Assembly: GCA_045638525.1 (NCBI GenBank)
Contig: JAZUBQ010000004.1
Span: 62,001 to 126,000 of the forward strand
Reading direction: 5' to 3'
From: SIG452 sp045638525
GTDB taxonomy: Bacteria > Bacillota > Clostridia > UMGS1840
Length of the DNA: 64,000 bases
The notes beneath the pieces are model-generated. The model was not told the origin of the DNA and made no database searches. It saw only the letters and a program-made list of their open reading frames with translations. Shown here piece after piece: positions 16,067 through 25,350 of the stretch (position 1 is the first letter of the stretch; every line of letters starts with the position of its first letter). A program made the position numbers and the translations under genes.

Positions 16067-17947
16067 TTATTCGGTTACAACTTTTTTATGAAGCGGTTCA
16101 GACACATAGTCTTTTTTACTTTTAATCGCTTCTGACAGCAATTTTCTTGCAGTCTGATTTTCTTTGAAGGTTTCTGCAATACCCACTTTATAGTCAATAC
16201 GGATATCTTTATAGTCTTCTCTGTCGTCCAGTCTTAAACCAAACAAATGCATAATATCTTCCACGGTAATATAGTCGGTATCTTTTGCTAACACAACAAA
16301 ACTGCCGTTTCCGTTATAAACAAACTCTGCACTTGTTTTGCCAAAAGTTTCTTTCAGATAGGAAGTGAATAACTTAATGATATCATCACCCACCTGACGG
16401 CTATATTCTGCATTGATGGTTGCAAGATTTGCAATATCCACCATACAATATACCGTACCGTCATCCAAGAGTTTTTTGTCAAGAGTTTTTAAATACTTAT
16501 CAAAGTATGCACGGTTCCCAAGTTCTGTTAAATGATCGGTATAGAAAATGTAATTGATAATATCGCCCAGTCTTCCCAAAACAATGGCACCGCCACAGCA
16601 CAGAATAATCAGGAAGAAAAATGCAATCAAAGTATAAAGTGTTACATTTACACTGGGTTTTACCGATGCAGAAGACAACACCGAAATGTAGCTTGCACCG
16701 AGATATTCGTTATATTCATCGTTGGTTTTCATGGTCAGGTTGTATAATTCTCCCAAATCAGCAACCAAAGATTTCACTTCTTCATCAATTTCGGCTTGAA
16801 TGTTTGCATAATTTTCATTATGCAACTGGGTACAAGTCTGATTGGAGGAACTACATTCCGAATTACCGCAAGCTCCGGTACAGCTCTGGAAGGTGTCAAT
16901 TACATATTGACAATAAGCAGAATCAATCACCGAATGTTCTTTTGCTTCGTTGTGATCTCTCCAACCGTAAATCAATTCATCATAGGTTACGGTCTGATCG
17001 CCGGGAGTATAGGAATCTGCCAAATTACGGTCATGTACATTATCCAAAATGTATTCATAGGTAATGTTGGTGTTTCCGGATTCTCTCATTTTTTCAACAT
17101 AGGTATTCACAACAGCAACCGTATCTTTGATGATACTTTCTTCTTTGGTATTTAAAATGTTGTTGTTGTCAATTCTGGTTTTGTAGTCGGAGATAAGAAT
17201 CGTTTTGTTTTTTGTTACCTGATATTTATAAATTTTGGAAAACAGCGAAGAAAGTTTTACCTGTCTTACATAATTAAATTCATCTGCCAAATCGCTGAAA
17301 GATACTCCGGTCTGCGTTGCTCTGTAATAGGGATTTTGGGACATACGCTGATAGAGCGTGGTCAGGGTTTCGTCAATTCCCGTATCAATCAATTCCACCA
17401 TTTCAATATAGTCGTAATTTTCGCTTTCTATATTTTCTATGATGTTTTTTGCAGGTGCAACATTTACATATTTCTGGCTGTATTCTGCAAAATACACATC
17501 CAAAGTTTCGTCTAAAATAGTTCTTGCGAACTCAGTTCCTTCGTTATTGGTTGCTGTAAATGATACAATATAGGTGCTGGGTTCGTAAATATACTCTTCG
17601 CCTTCTTCCAGCTTTGCCTCTTTTTGTGCCAGTTTATCCTCATCGGGAAGCGGGATGATGGACAATCTTGAAATCAAGCTATCCACCGAATAGGTGCCAA
17701 CAAGTCCCATTCTGTTAACCACTTTGGACATAACCGCAGAGGATTTAATTTCGTTCACATCCAGCTTATCGCCGGTAGGAGTCATTCCCATTTCTGCCTG
17801 AGGGTCATTGTAGTGAATTACTTCCGATGCAACAAATGTATTGGAATTTTTTAATTTAAAATTGATTCCATAGGTAGCTGCAACACAAAAAATTACAATG
17901 ATTGGCAAAATCTTTTTTAAATATCTCATAATCTGAAAATTCTTCAT
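16067..17947 (-). CDS. PCP/Wzz-like chain-length protein fused to a degenerate GGDEF domain
   Basis: A 626-residue protein. A membrane helix at about 13-32 is followed by a long extracytoplasmic region starting with Wzz-like features (SSAVMSKVVNRMGL, then short beta and long helical parts to about 435) that includes a cysteine-rich loop around 340-375 (QSCTGACGNSECSSSNQTC). A second helix lies at about 440-465, then a cytoplasmic GGDEF-fold domain (469-600). That domain keeps DHLTELGNRAYFDKY and VDIANLATINAEYSRQVGDD, but the signature is GNGSF, so it should not be a cyclase, and no RxxD inhibitory site is seen. A c-di-GMP-sensing or structural role in polymer length control is an inference from architecture and context. 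Confidence 0.8.
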   Translation of the reverse strand: MKNFQIMRYLKKILPIIVIFCVAATYGINFKLKNSNTFVASEVIHYNDPQAEMGMTPTGDKLDVNEIKSSAVMSKVVNRMGLVGTYSVDSLISRLSIIPLPDEDKLAQKEAKLEEGEEYIYEPSTYIVSFTATNNEGTEFARTILDETLDVYFAEYSQKYVNVAPAKNIIENIESENYDYIEMVELIDTGIDETLTTLYQRMSQNPYYRATQTGVSFSDLADEFNYVRQVKLSSLFSKIYKYQVTKNKTILISDYKTRIDNNNILNTKEESIIKDTVAVVNTYVEKMRESGNTNITYEYILDNVHDRNLADSYTPGDQTVTYDELIYGWRDHNEAKEHSVIDSAYCQYVIDTFQSCTGACGNSECSSSNQTCTQLHNENYANIQAEIDEEVKSLVADLGELYNLTMKTNDEYNEYLGASYISVLSSASVKPSVNVTLYTLIAFFFLIILCCGGAIVLGRLGDIINYIFYTDHLTELGNRAYFDKYLKTLDKKLLDDGTVYCMVDIANLATINAEYSRQVGDDIIKLFTSYLKETFGKTSAEFVYNGNGSFVVLAKDTDYITVEDIMHLFGLRLDDREDYKDIRIDYKVGIAETFKENQTARKLLSEAIKSKKDYVSEPLHKKVVTE

Positions 17948-17974
17948 TTTTACCCTCCTGTATTATTTTTGTGC

Positions 17975-19333
17975 TTAAACCTTAGGAAATTTTTTGGAAA
18001 CTGCGAATAACATCGCAGCAATATAAGCAAGCATTGCAATCGCCAAAATCATCTTTAACTGACTGAACAAAGAAACACCTGAAATGCTTACCGCAATACA
18101 TTGATTCATTCTGTAATCGGAGTATTCTCTGCCTGCACTGATTGCTTCTATTGTGAAATTATCAATGCTTTGATCGATGGACTCAATGAGTGCATTTGCC
18201 TCGGAAATTGAAATTTCATCCATTGTTGCAGCTTGCATTTTTTCAATTACCAGATTGTTATCCATAATTTCTTTCTGATTGCCCGCAACATAGTCACTGA
18301 ATGTGGTTGCCATCACAGAAAGTTCGTCGATCCCAACCTTGGTTCTTCCCATATAGTATTTGCCGCTCTGATCCCAGGTGGGAACCAGCACAACTCGGGT
18401 CATTTCTTCTGCATACATATCAATGGCCTGATTGCAAAGACTAAAGGAAATATCATTTTTTTGCTTATCAAAATCGGTATTCTTATTTTGATAAGAGAGT
18501 CTGTCAATATATTCATCCTTGTTTTTTGCAACACCGTGTTGCAACACCAAAGATTTCAGATTCTGCTCAATTTGTGTTTCCTGGAACTGCTGAACCTTTC
18601 CTGCAATCGAAAGGAACGTCGTGTCGTTTTTCGTCACAAAACTGGGACCTTTGTCTGCCATTCCATACAGATAATTTAACACAGATGTGGTTTCTTTGTT
18701 GAAATAGCTTACAATATCCATATATTCCATTTTGGAAAAATCCGGTTTATCTTCACTGCTTGTCAAACTGAAATTATCTGTATATCTTTCAATGTAATAT
18801 TCTTTGTAGGCACTGGTAATCAGCGCAATCACATTTTCAGCATCCAGATGGTCGGTATACTTGGAAGCCTGATATCCCACCACAAATTCAGTGGAAATAT
18901 GATAATTGGATTTGTCGTTGACATCCCCTTGCACATACGGATACACATATAAACAGTTTTTTAACTGTTTTACGGTTACATTTTCAAATGCACCCTTTTC
19001 AATGGCCTTTGCCACTACTTCATCACAAATAATTTCTGCCATATTGTATCGGGTTCCGTTGGAATTTTGTGCTTGTGATGCCTCGGAATAATTCAGTGCC
19101 ACAACCGCAGTAACCGAGTGTTTTGACTTCACATGATTAAATATTCCGAACAAAATAGTAATCACAAATACAAAAGCAAGCACCCTGATGCCAAACAGAC
19201 GTACACTTTTAAATATCTTAAAAAATTCACTTTTCGTAACATTTTTTGAACGAAAATAAATGGTTACAACCGCTACCAACAGAACAATTCCTGCAATGGC
19301 AACCGGTATTTTCTGCAAAAGTGAGGAAATCAT
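17975..19333 (-). CDS. Second PCP/Wzz-like membrane protein
   Basis: A 452-residue protein with an N-terminal helix (about 8-27), a second helix (about 48-66), a large extracytoplasmic region (to about 420) and a C-terminal helix near 425-445, so both ends face the cytoplasm. The region after the second helix (YSEASQAQNSNGTRYNMAEI, then VVAKAIEKGAFENVTVKQL) resembles the first beta-alpha segments of Wzz-type co-polymerases. No kinase domain or Walker motif is present. It is paired with the PCP-GGDEF gene (27 bases apart) and probably forms a complex with it. Assignment rests on topology and weak sequence likeness. Confidence 0.65.
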   Translation of the reverse strand: MISSLLQKIPVAIAGIVLLVAVVTIYFRSKNVTKSEFFKIFKSVRLFGIRVLAFVFVITILFGIFNHVKSKHSVTAVVALNYSEASQAQNSNGTRYNMAEIICDEVVAKAIEKGAFENVTVKQLKNCLYVYPYVQGDVNDKSNYHISTEFVVGYQASKYTDHLDAENVIALITSAYKEYYIERYTDNFSLTSSEDKPDFSKMEYMDIVSYFNKETTSVLNYLYGMADKGPSFVTKNDTTFLSIAGKVQQFQETQIEQNLKSLVLQHGVAKNKDEYIDRLSYQNKNTDFDKQKNDISFSLCNQAIDMYAEEMTRVVLVPTWDQSGKYYMGRTKVGIDELSVMATTFSDYVAGNQKEIMDNNLVIEKMQAATMDEISISEANALIESIDQSIDNFTIEAISAGREYSDYRMNQCIAVSISGVSLFSQLKMILAIAMLAYIAAMLFAVSKKFPKV

Positions 19334-19356
19334 GGGTCACACACTCCTTTCCACCA

Positions 19357-20328
19357 TTAAAATTTATTGATATCAACAATCACAAGTTCCGGCTGATTGT
19401 TGATTCTTAAAATATTCTTGTTTTCCAGTCCGCTACTTACAATCAAAGGTCTTCCCTCTACTTCAAATCTGCCGTAGGCATAATATCCGCTTCTCTCGGG
19501 TAAGATTCCTGCGCCATGCGTATAAAGGGGACCAATCATCGGAATTCTCACCACACCACCGTGCGTGTGTCCGGCAAGTACCAGGTCACCCCAGGTTTCC
19601 GGATGAAATTCTGTAAACAGCAACGGCTCGTGAATTGCCATCAGCTTCAGATTGTTTTCATTGGTATATAAATATTCTTCAAAACCTTTGCCCGCATAAG
19701 ACCAAAAAGCAGACGGATTGGAGGTGAGTACTCCGAAAATGTCTACCGGAGTTGTCCCGATTGTTACCGTTTCAAAGCTGTTTTTTAAAACTTTCACGCC
19801 CGAAGCTTCTAACTGTTCGGTCAGTTCATCGGTAATTTCCAACAGTTTTTTTGGATCACGATTGGAATTGTCAAATCCGAATTTTTCATCCAATGCTTCC
19901 TGATTGAACAGAACATCATAATAGCGTTCCACTTCATTGTTTCCGTAAATATAGTAAGAAGGTGCAACCTCTGTCAAGGTACGACACAAACTAACCACAC
20001 GATCGGTATTTTTGGAATGAGTATCAATAATGTCACCGGTATAAAGAATAATGTCCGGCTTTAACTTTTTCACTCTGTCCACCAATTTTTGATTGTCTTT
20101 TCCATAAGAACAATTATGCAAATCAGAAATCTGAACAATTCGTATTTTATTGTTCACTTTCAAACTGCTGACACTGTAAAAGGTTTCGGTAAAATTACGG
20201 TTTCCGACATAATTACAGCCAATGATGGCAATCGACAATGCAATTCCAACAAAAATCAGACTGATTAAAAAAAGTTTTAACACTCTGATGTTTTTCATAG
20301 ATTTTTCAGTAAGTGTATACCCTTTCAT
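19357..20328 (-). CDS. Membrane-anchored metallophosphoesterase (YkuE-like)
   Basis: A 323-residue protein with an N-terminal membrane helix (about 16-36) and a calcineurin-like phosphoesterase domain: QISDLHNCSYG, LYTGDIIDTHS, YIYGNNEVE (the usual GNHE His is Asn), MAIHEPLLF and VLAGHTHGG. YkuE-type enzymes act outside the membrane on phospholipid or pyrophosphate substrates. Here it sits between a GT4 gene and the PCP genes, so a lipid-linked phosphate substrate is plausible but unproven. A weak AAGGTAA site precedes the ATG. Confidence 0.85.
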   Translation of the reverse strand: MKGYTLTEKSMKNIRVLKLFLISLIFVGIALSIAIIGCNYVGNRNFTETFYSVSSLKVNNKIRIVQISDLHNCSYGKDNQKLVDRVKKLKPDIILYTGDIIDTHSKNTDRVVSLCRTLTEVAPSYYIYGNNEVERYYDVLFNQEALDEKFGFDNSNRDPKKLLEITDELTEQLEASGVKVLKNSFETVTIGTTPVDIFGVLTSNPSAFWSYAGKGFEEYLYTNENNLKLMAIHEPLLFTEFHPETWGDLVLAGHTHGGVVRIPMIGPLYTHGAGILPERSGYYAYGRFEVEGRPLIVSSGLENKNILRINNQPELVIVDINKF

Positions 20329-20347
20329 ATGATGAGTTACCTTTCGT

Positions 20348-21478
20348 TTACTTTTTCAATACTTTTTGATACAAATTGTATGTGGCAGTTGCAACATCAT
20401 TCCAGTTGTATTTTCCTAAAATAAATTCCTGCGCACCGCTTTTGAATTCTGCAACCATGGCAGGATTATCGCACATCGTTTGCAGTTTTCTTGCCAAATC
20501 TTCCACATTGCTTTTCTGGAAATGCACTGCTTTTTCTTCCGTTACCAAGGTGTTTTCGGGAATGTCGGAGCATAACACCGCATTACCGTAAGCAAAAGCT
20601 TCCAACAAACTTAAAGACATGCCTTCAATATCAGACGGAAGCGTAACCAGATAAGCGTTACTGTAAATTTCAGTAAGAACATTACCGGAAATAAAGCCGG
20701 TGAAAATAATATTGGGATTTCCCGCTGCTTTTTCCTTTAACAGGGTAACATAATCATCGGTATCGCTGGTGTCTCCTGCAATCACCAATTTTTTGTCTGT
20801 TTTGATGCTGTTGTAGGCATCAATTAAATAATGCACACCCTTTTCAGCAGTCAGTCTTGACACAATGCAAATATATTCGTCTTTTTTAAGTCCGTATAAT
20901 TTTGTGATTTCTTCTGCCGCTTTTGTGGATGGCTTTTCAATTCCGTTATGAATGAGTACGGTGTCCCGATTGTAGGTTTCTTTAAAATACTGTGCCGCAC
21001 TTTCACTTAACACAATGATTTGGTCGGCACATTTAACCATCACCCGCTCACCGAACTTGATATATTTGGAAGCAAAACCGCTTCCCCACTTTTCTCTCTG
21101 CCAATCCAGCCCGTGTACCGTTGCCACGCAGCGTTTCCCAAACATCTTGGGAATCCACATAGCAGCACAAGGCCCTTCGGCATGAAAATGAATCACATCA
21201 TAGTTTCCGAAAGCTGCACAAATTGCCGCCGTAAAAGATGCAACCATGGCAGACAAACCTCGTTTGTTAATGGTCCACGCTTTTTTCAGGGTTACACCCC
21301 GATATTGATTGTTCTTGACGGTACCCACATATTCATTTTCCACATGGTCGGAGGAACGGTTGTAGCAAGTAACCCCAATTCCTTTTTCAACCAGCAACGG
21401 GCACAAAGAAGTCAACACGTTTTCAATTCCTCCACGTCTGGAAGGAATCACTTTATGACCAATCATTGCAACTTTCAT
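20348..21478 (-). CDS. Glycosyltransferase family 4
   Basis: A 376-residue GT-B enzyme starting MKVAMIGHKVIPSRRGGIEN, close to the rhamnosyltransferase-type GT4 group. Seen are VIHFHAEGPCAAMWIPK, VATVHGLDWQREKWG, the donor-domain IVSRLTAEKGVHYLIDAY, and SDIEGMSLSLLEAFAYGNAV with the conserved E-x7-E. It follows the initiating transferase gene and may add the second sugar. Donor not predictable. Confidence 0.92.
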   Translation of the reverse strand: MKVAMIGHKVIPSRRGGIENVLTSLCPLLVEKGIGVTCYNRSSDHVENEYVGTVKNNQYRGVTLKKAWTINKRGLSAMVASFTAAICAAFGNYDVIHFHAEGPCAAMWIPKMFGKRCVATVHGLDWQREKWGSGFASKYIKFGERVMVKCADQIIVLSESAAQYFKETYNRDTVLIHNGIEKPSTKAAEEITKLYGLKKDEYICIVSRLTAEKGVHYLIDAYNSIKTDKKLVIAGDTSDTDDYVTLLKEKAAGNPNIIFTGFISGNVLTEIYSNAYLVTLPSDIEGMSLSLLEAFAYGNAVLCSDIPENTLVTEEKAVHFQKSNVEDLARKLQTMCDNPAMVAEFKSGAQEFILGKYNWNDVATATYNLYQKVLKK

Positions 21479-21502
21479 AACGTTATCTCCAATCTTACAG
21501 AT

Positions 21503-22183
21503 TTATCTTCCGGTTGCGCTAAGCATAACTATAGGAGTTTTCAACATAATCAGCAAATCACCGGGGAATGTTCTGTTTTGTATGTAGTCCAAATCCATTT
21601 CCACCCATTTTTCAAAGGGAATATCATTTCTGTTTTTACTGATTTGCCAAGTACAGGTGATGCCTGGAGTCACGTGTAAACGCAGTTTCTGATAGTCGGT
21701 GTAATATTCCACTTCTCCGGGAAGGGGCGGTCTGGGACCAACCAAGGTCATGTCGCCTTTAAACACATTGAAAAACTGCATCAATTCATCTAAGGACAGT
21801 TTTCTTAAAATTTTGCCCACTCTGGTGATTCGGGGGTCGTTTTTAATTTTGAAAACAGGACCTTCCATTTCGTTCTGGTCTTTCAACTGGTCCAGAAGCT
21901 TTTCAGCATCAGGACGCATGGTACGGAATTTATACATATAAAATTCTTTCCCGTGACGACCAACTCTTTTTTGCTTGAAAAACGGACCGGCACTGGGGTC
22001 ATCAATGCAAATCACAATCGCAATGATGATCATAAGCGGCAAAAATCCAAGTAAAATCAGGGTTGCAAAAAAGATGTCAAACAAGCGTTTTTTACGCCAG
22101 TATCCCAAATAGGATTTTTCGATTAAAGCTTCTAACTTTACTCTGGTTTTTTCATCAACTTTTTCACGTTCAATGTAGGGCAT
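21503..22183 (-). CDS. Initiating polyprenyl-phosphate sugar phosphotransferase (WcaJ/PglC type)
   Basis: A 226-residue short form of the bacterial sugar transferase family: one hydrophobic hairpin (ATLILLGFLPLMIIIAIVIC), then PFFKQKRVGRHGKEFYMYKF, RTMRPDAE, KNDPRITRVGKILRKLSLDE, LPQ-region equivalent FFNVFKGDMTLVGPRPPLPG and GITCTWQISKNRND. It transfers a sugar-1-phosphate onto undecaprenyl phosphate and so starts each repeat unit. Lacking the long N-terminal domain of WbaP/WcaJ, it resembles PglC and EpsL. Its presence defines this as a complete lipid-linked assembly locus. Confidence 0.95.
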   Translation of the reverse strand: MPYIEREKVDEKTRVKLEALIEKSYLGYWRKKRLFDIFFATLILLGFLPLMIIIAIVICIDDPSAGPFFKQKRVGRHGKEFYMYKFRTMRPDAEKLLDQLKDQNEMEGPVFKIKNDPRITRVGKILRKLSLDELMQFFNVFKGDMTLVGPRPPLPGEVEYYTDYQKLRLHVTPGITCTWQISKNRNDIPFEKWVEMDLDYIQNRTFPGDLLIMLKTPIVMLSATGR

Positions 22184-22187
22184 TGTC

Positions 22188-23075
22188 TCATCCTTCTTTC
22201 CTTTTATTTATTCCAGATTTCAAATTCATTAAGGCATCGTATTCCATTTTTCTTCTTTTTGAAAAATAGAAAGTCTGAAAACTCTTTTGTGTGCCTTCCA
22301 TAAGAGTTTCTCCGGGTTCCATATATCCCGGATGAAATCCGATTTCAATATGTTTCCCTTTTTTTTCTGCCAGTTTACGATATTTGGGAAGTATTTTCCT
22401 GACATTCTCTTCGTTTAATCTGCCTGAAAACACAGCACCCATAAAATACGGTGTGGGTATCCCGAGTTTTTGAAATTCTCTGCGGTTGATTACAGCAAAG
22501 AAATTTAACAACCACTGTTTTAAAAGACCGCTTGGCGGATAGCTGAAATATAAGTCAGGACTTGTAAGATACGGCAAAACAGGTTCTGTGGGAATCCGAA
22601 GATAGTCCACTTGCAAACCTTCATCCAAAATCACTTGCATTAATGTGTGAAACACAAGCGGAATCATATGGGTATGCTGATGGCTGTCAATAGAAATGGT
22701 TCCCTCATCACCCATCTGTTGTTTCCAGAATTGAAGCTGACTTTTGATTTCCCGATACAGCTGTTGTTGCAGTTTTTTTCTTTTAGACGACAACGAAAGA
22801 AGCAACAAACCGATAAAGGAATAACGAAAACACCCCTTTTCATTCAATAGCAAACCAACATCGTTTTGATTGGAAAGCGGATATCCTTCCACCAAATTCA
22901 AATGCAAAGACAGCTTTACGCCATAGGCAGATAAACGTTCTTTAAAATCTGTGATTTCACCGTTTGGCAAAACGCTTACCTTATTGACAACACCTTCTTT
23001 TATGCAACGTTCAATGCGGTCGTTACTTTCTTTGGATACGCCATAATCATCAGAACAAAAATAGATCACATTCAT
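22188..23075 (-). CDS. YdjC/ChbG-family carbohydrate deacetylase
   Basis: A 295-residue protein of the YdjC (ChbG/HpnK) fold. The N-terminal FCSDDYGVSKESN holds the metal-binding Asp, KLSLHLNLVEG and ISIDSHQHTHMIPLVF hold the metal and catalytic His residues, and IEIGFHPGYM the last one. Members remove N-acetyl groups from amino sugars. In a polysaccharide operon it may de-N-acetylate a lipid-linked or nascent sugar. It starts 6 bases from the membrane glycosyltransferase gene. Confidence 0.88.
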   Translation of the reverse strand: MNVIYFCSDDYGVSKESNDRIERCIKEGVVNKVSVLPNGEITDFKERLSAYGVKLSLHLNLVEGYPLSNQNDVGLLLNEKGCFRYSFIGLLLLSLSSKRKKLQQQLYREIKSQLQFWKQQMGDEGTISIDSHQHTHMIPLVFHTLMQVILDEGLQVDYLRIPTEPVLPYLTSPDLYFSYPPSGLLKQWLLNFFAVINRREFQKLGIPTPYFMGAVFSGRLNEENVRKILPKYRKLAEKKGKHIEIGFHPGYMEPGETLMEGTQKSFQTFYFSKRRKMEYDALMNLKSGINKRKEG

Positions 23076-23081
23076 TCCTTT

Positions 23082-24614
23082 TTACTCCCCGAGTTTTATC
23101 ACAATCACACCATTCATCACAGCAACCGAATTTTTCTGAGGCCAGAAATCCATAGTTTCGGTATCATTTCTGTCTAAAAAGTGTGATTTTTCTTTGCCTG
23201 CCAAAAATGTATAGTCTTTTCCGCAATAATCATTTAATGCACTACACAAAACACTTTGACCCACAATTTCATCGTCAGCTCTTAAGATATAACCATCGGT
23301 TGCCCCCGTCATATCTAAAGACAACTTCACGCTGTAGGCTTCACTTTGAGGCAATGCCCCCAAGACTAAAAGTTTGTCGCACTGTTCGGCGCCTTCGGTT
23401 TGTTCAATTCTGTCTGCAATGCGAATTAAAACGCCGTAAGACTTTTCATATGCCATACCAAGTTTATGATAGGTTATGTTTGCAATCAGAATCTGGTTAA
23501 AAATAAGAACTGCCATAACCGAAAAAACGCTCCATAATTTTACTCTAGTCAGTTTTTGGTTGGTGAAATCCGATTCTTCATATTGCAAAATGAAAATCAG
23601 ATAAAACACCAAAAAGCCCATTTTCATCAGATTATGATAATCAATGCCACTGTTAATGAATGCCAGAACACTTGCTCCAATGGGAAGAAAAATCACAAAA
23701 ATGCACAACATTAGAATTTTTACAGCACTTAATTTTTTTCTTATCACATCTGTGATGCAAAAAATCAATGTCAAAATTCCAATCATAGAATTTAAAATAA
23801 CAAATATGCCAATTCCATTGGAAACATCAAAAAAGTAATTTACGAAGGATTCCTTGATGGTGTATAAAGCACCTGCCAGGTCAATTCCCTGCAGGGAAGC
23901 TGCACTGTCAAAACCCTGATAATCCAGCAATGCGGTTCCGGTAAGTTTTAAAAGAATCATCATCACCAGATAGTAAAGTCCCATTCCGCAAATTCCGGTG
24001 GCTAAAAACTGACCGCATTTTATAAACACCTGTTTCAAAGGCATCTCCCGATATAAAATGCCAACAATCAAAAACAATAACAAAAGCGTAATGGTAACTG
24101 TTATGTATGCCTGATAGATGCCGGATGATAAGGCAATCAAGATGGCAGAACCAACACAACACGGCTTGTCTTTGGCAAGTAACACTGCTGCAAGTGCAGA
24201 AAATAAAAACGCCAGCGCATAGCCGTCGGCTACATAATTGTACATTAACACGGAAGTTACGGTAGGAAATGTTGCAACCAAAGCTCCCACAAGAGCTGCT
24301 GTCATCTTTTTTTCCACCTGGAACAGTTTGATGATACATACTGCACCGAGGGCGTGCAATAAAATCGCCAAAAGTCCCGCAACCCACGGCAAATCGTAAA
24401 AAGAACTTATGGCACACACCACAGAAAGGAACCATCGTCCCATTGCCATCATATTCTGCGGGTCATGACGAAATACCAACGAATCCCAGTTGGGAAGCCA
24501 GTTTGCCAGTTTATAAAAATGTGTCACCAATCCGAATATCAATGCAGAAAAAAAGCAAATTTTGTATTGAGGCAACAGTTTATTTTTCAGTTTATATAAT
24601 ATTTCTTCCGGCAT
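23082..24614 (-). CDS. GtrII-type integral membrane glucosyltransferase
   Basis: With the ATG at 24614 (GGAG 7 bases upstream) the protein has 510 residues and about ten membrane helices, starting MPEEILYKLKNKLLPQYKIC. The hydrophilic NWDSLVFRHDPQNMMAMGRW in the first outer loop, with an acidic pair, and the overall build match the GtrII glucosyltransferase family, which takes a sugar from a polyprenyl-phosphate donor outside the membrane and adds it to a polysaccharide. An open frame continues to 24887, but those 91 codons only shadow the upstream gene. GtrA and GtrB partners are in the same operon. Confidence 0.82.
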   Translation of the reverse strand: MPEEILYKLKNKLLPQYKICFFSALIFGLVTHFYKLANWLPNWDSLVFRHDPQNMMAMGRWFLSVVCAISSFYDLPWVAGLLAILLHALGAVCIIKLFQVEKKMTAALVGALVATFPTVTSVLMYNYVADGYALAFLFSALAAVLLAKDKPCCVGSAILIALSSGIYQAYITVTITLLLLFLIVGILYREMPLKQVFIKCGQFLATGICGMGLYYLVMMILLKLTGTALLDYQGFDSAASLQGIDLAGALYTIKESFVNYFFDVSNGIGIFVILNSMIGILTLIFCITDVIRKKLSAVKILMLCIFVIFLPIGASVLAFINSGIDYHNLMKMGFLVFYLIFILQYEESDFTNQKLTRVKLWSVFSVMAVLIFNQILIANITYHKLGMAYEKSYGVLIRIADRIEQTEGAEQCDKLLVLGALPQSEAYSVKLSLDMTGATDGYILRADDEIVGQSVLCSALNDYCGKDYTFLAGKEKSHFLDRNDTETMDFWPQKNSVAVMNGVIVIKLGE

Positions 24615-24615
24615 A

Positions 24616-25350
24616 TTACCACTCCAACCATTTACATTTTTGAAAGAACTTACCATACAGCTTGTTATACAACTTGACCCCAAGTATCCGTTTGAGCCGT
24701 GTGGTTCGTTTGGTAACCGGCGAAGTCCAGGTTGCACAGTAATGATGAATCGACCGAGTATTTTTGGTGATGGTCTTTTTCCCCGTGTAGTAATCCATAG
24801 GGCAAAGATAATCTTCGGGAAGAAATACCATATCCATAAAAGTTTGATCGGTGTTTTTAATATCCATGCCGAGTCTTTCCAGGGCATCGGTATTTCTGTC
24901 GGGACAAGGCGTCAAATCATAACTGCCATCCTCTGTCACAAAGGAAATATTTTCATAGTCCTTTAAAAACTCTGCAATGACGGGGTGACCTTTCTCTGCA
25001 CCAAAGCCAAGGCCTGTGGCAACAATCCCCTTTTCATCAAACCCCATAAAGCCTTTTTGCTCCAGTAAATCATCAATCGGCTTTATCAGTTCCACATCGG
25101 TGTCCAAATAGATACCGCCTTGTTCATAAATAATCATCAGTCTGGCAACATCACTGACAAATGCCCATTTTTTTGCTTCATAGGCTTCTTGCATATACCG
25201 ATTCTGCGATAAATCAAAATTGTCTTCCGTGTGACAGATAATTTCATAATCAGGACAATATTTTTCCCAACTTTTGATGCATTTTCTTGCGATTTTCGGA
25301 AGTTCGCCCTTGCCAAACCAGCAATAATGAATCACTTTTGGAATACTCAT
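24616..25350 (-). CDS. Glycosyltransferase of the DXD / GT32 type
   Basis: A 244-residue enzyme with PKVIHYCWFGKGELP, ARLMIIYEQGGIYLDTDVEL (the DXD metal site) and HHYCATWTSP near the end, features of the Gly_transf_sug / OCH1-like (GT32) family of capsular and mating-type glycosyltransferases. The ATG at 25350 has GGAG 9 bases upstream and overlaps the flippase stop by 4 bases; a GTG at 25365 would place the ribosome site inside the gene. The donor is unknown. Confidence 0.9.
   Translation of the reverse strand: MSIPKVIHYCWFGKGELPKIARKCIKSWEKYCPDYEIICHTEDNFDLSQNRYMQEAYEAKKWAFVSDVARLMIIYEQGGIYLDTDVELIKPIDDLLEQKGFMGFDEKGIVATGLGFGAEKGHPVIAEFLKDYENISFVTEDGSYDLTPCPDRNTDALERLGMDIKNTDQTFMDMVFLPEDYLCPMDYYTGKKTITKNTRSIHHYCATWTSPVTKRTTRLKRILGVKLYNKLYGKFFQKCKWLEW

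Noticed and set aside
21020..21679. 219-codon plus-strand open frame
   Set aside because: It is antisense to the GT4 and initiating transferase genes, has no ribosome site and gives no recognisable protein.
24615..24887. N-terminal extension of the GtrII-like gene by 91 codons
   Set aside because: It lies wholly inside the upstream glycosyltransferase gene in another frame. A proper ribosome site and ATG exist at 24614, just after the upstream stop.
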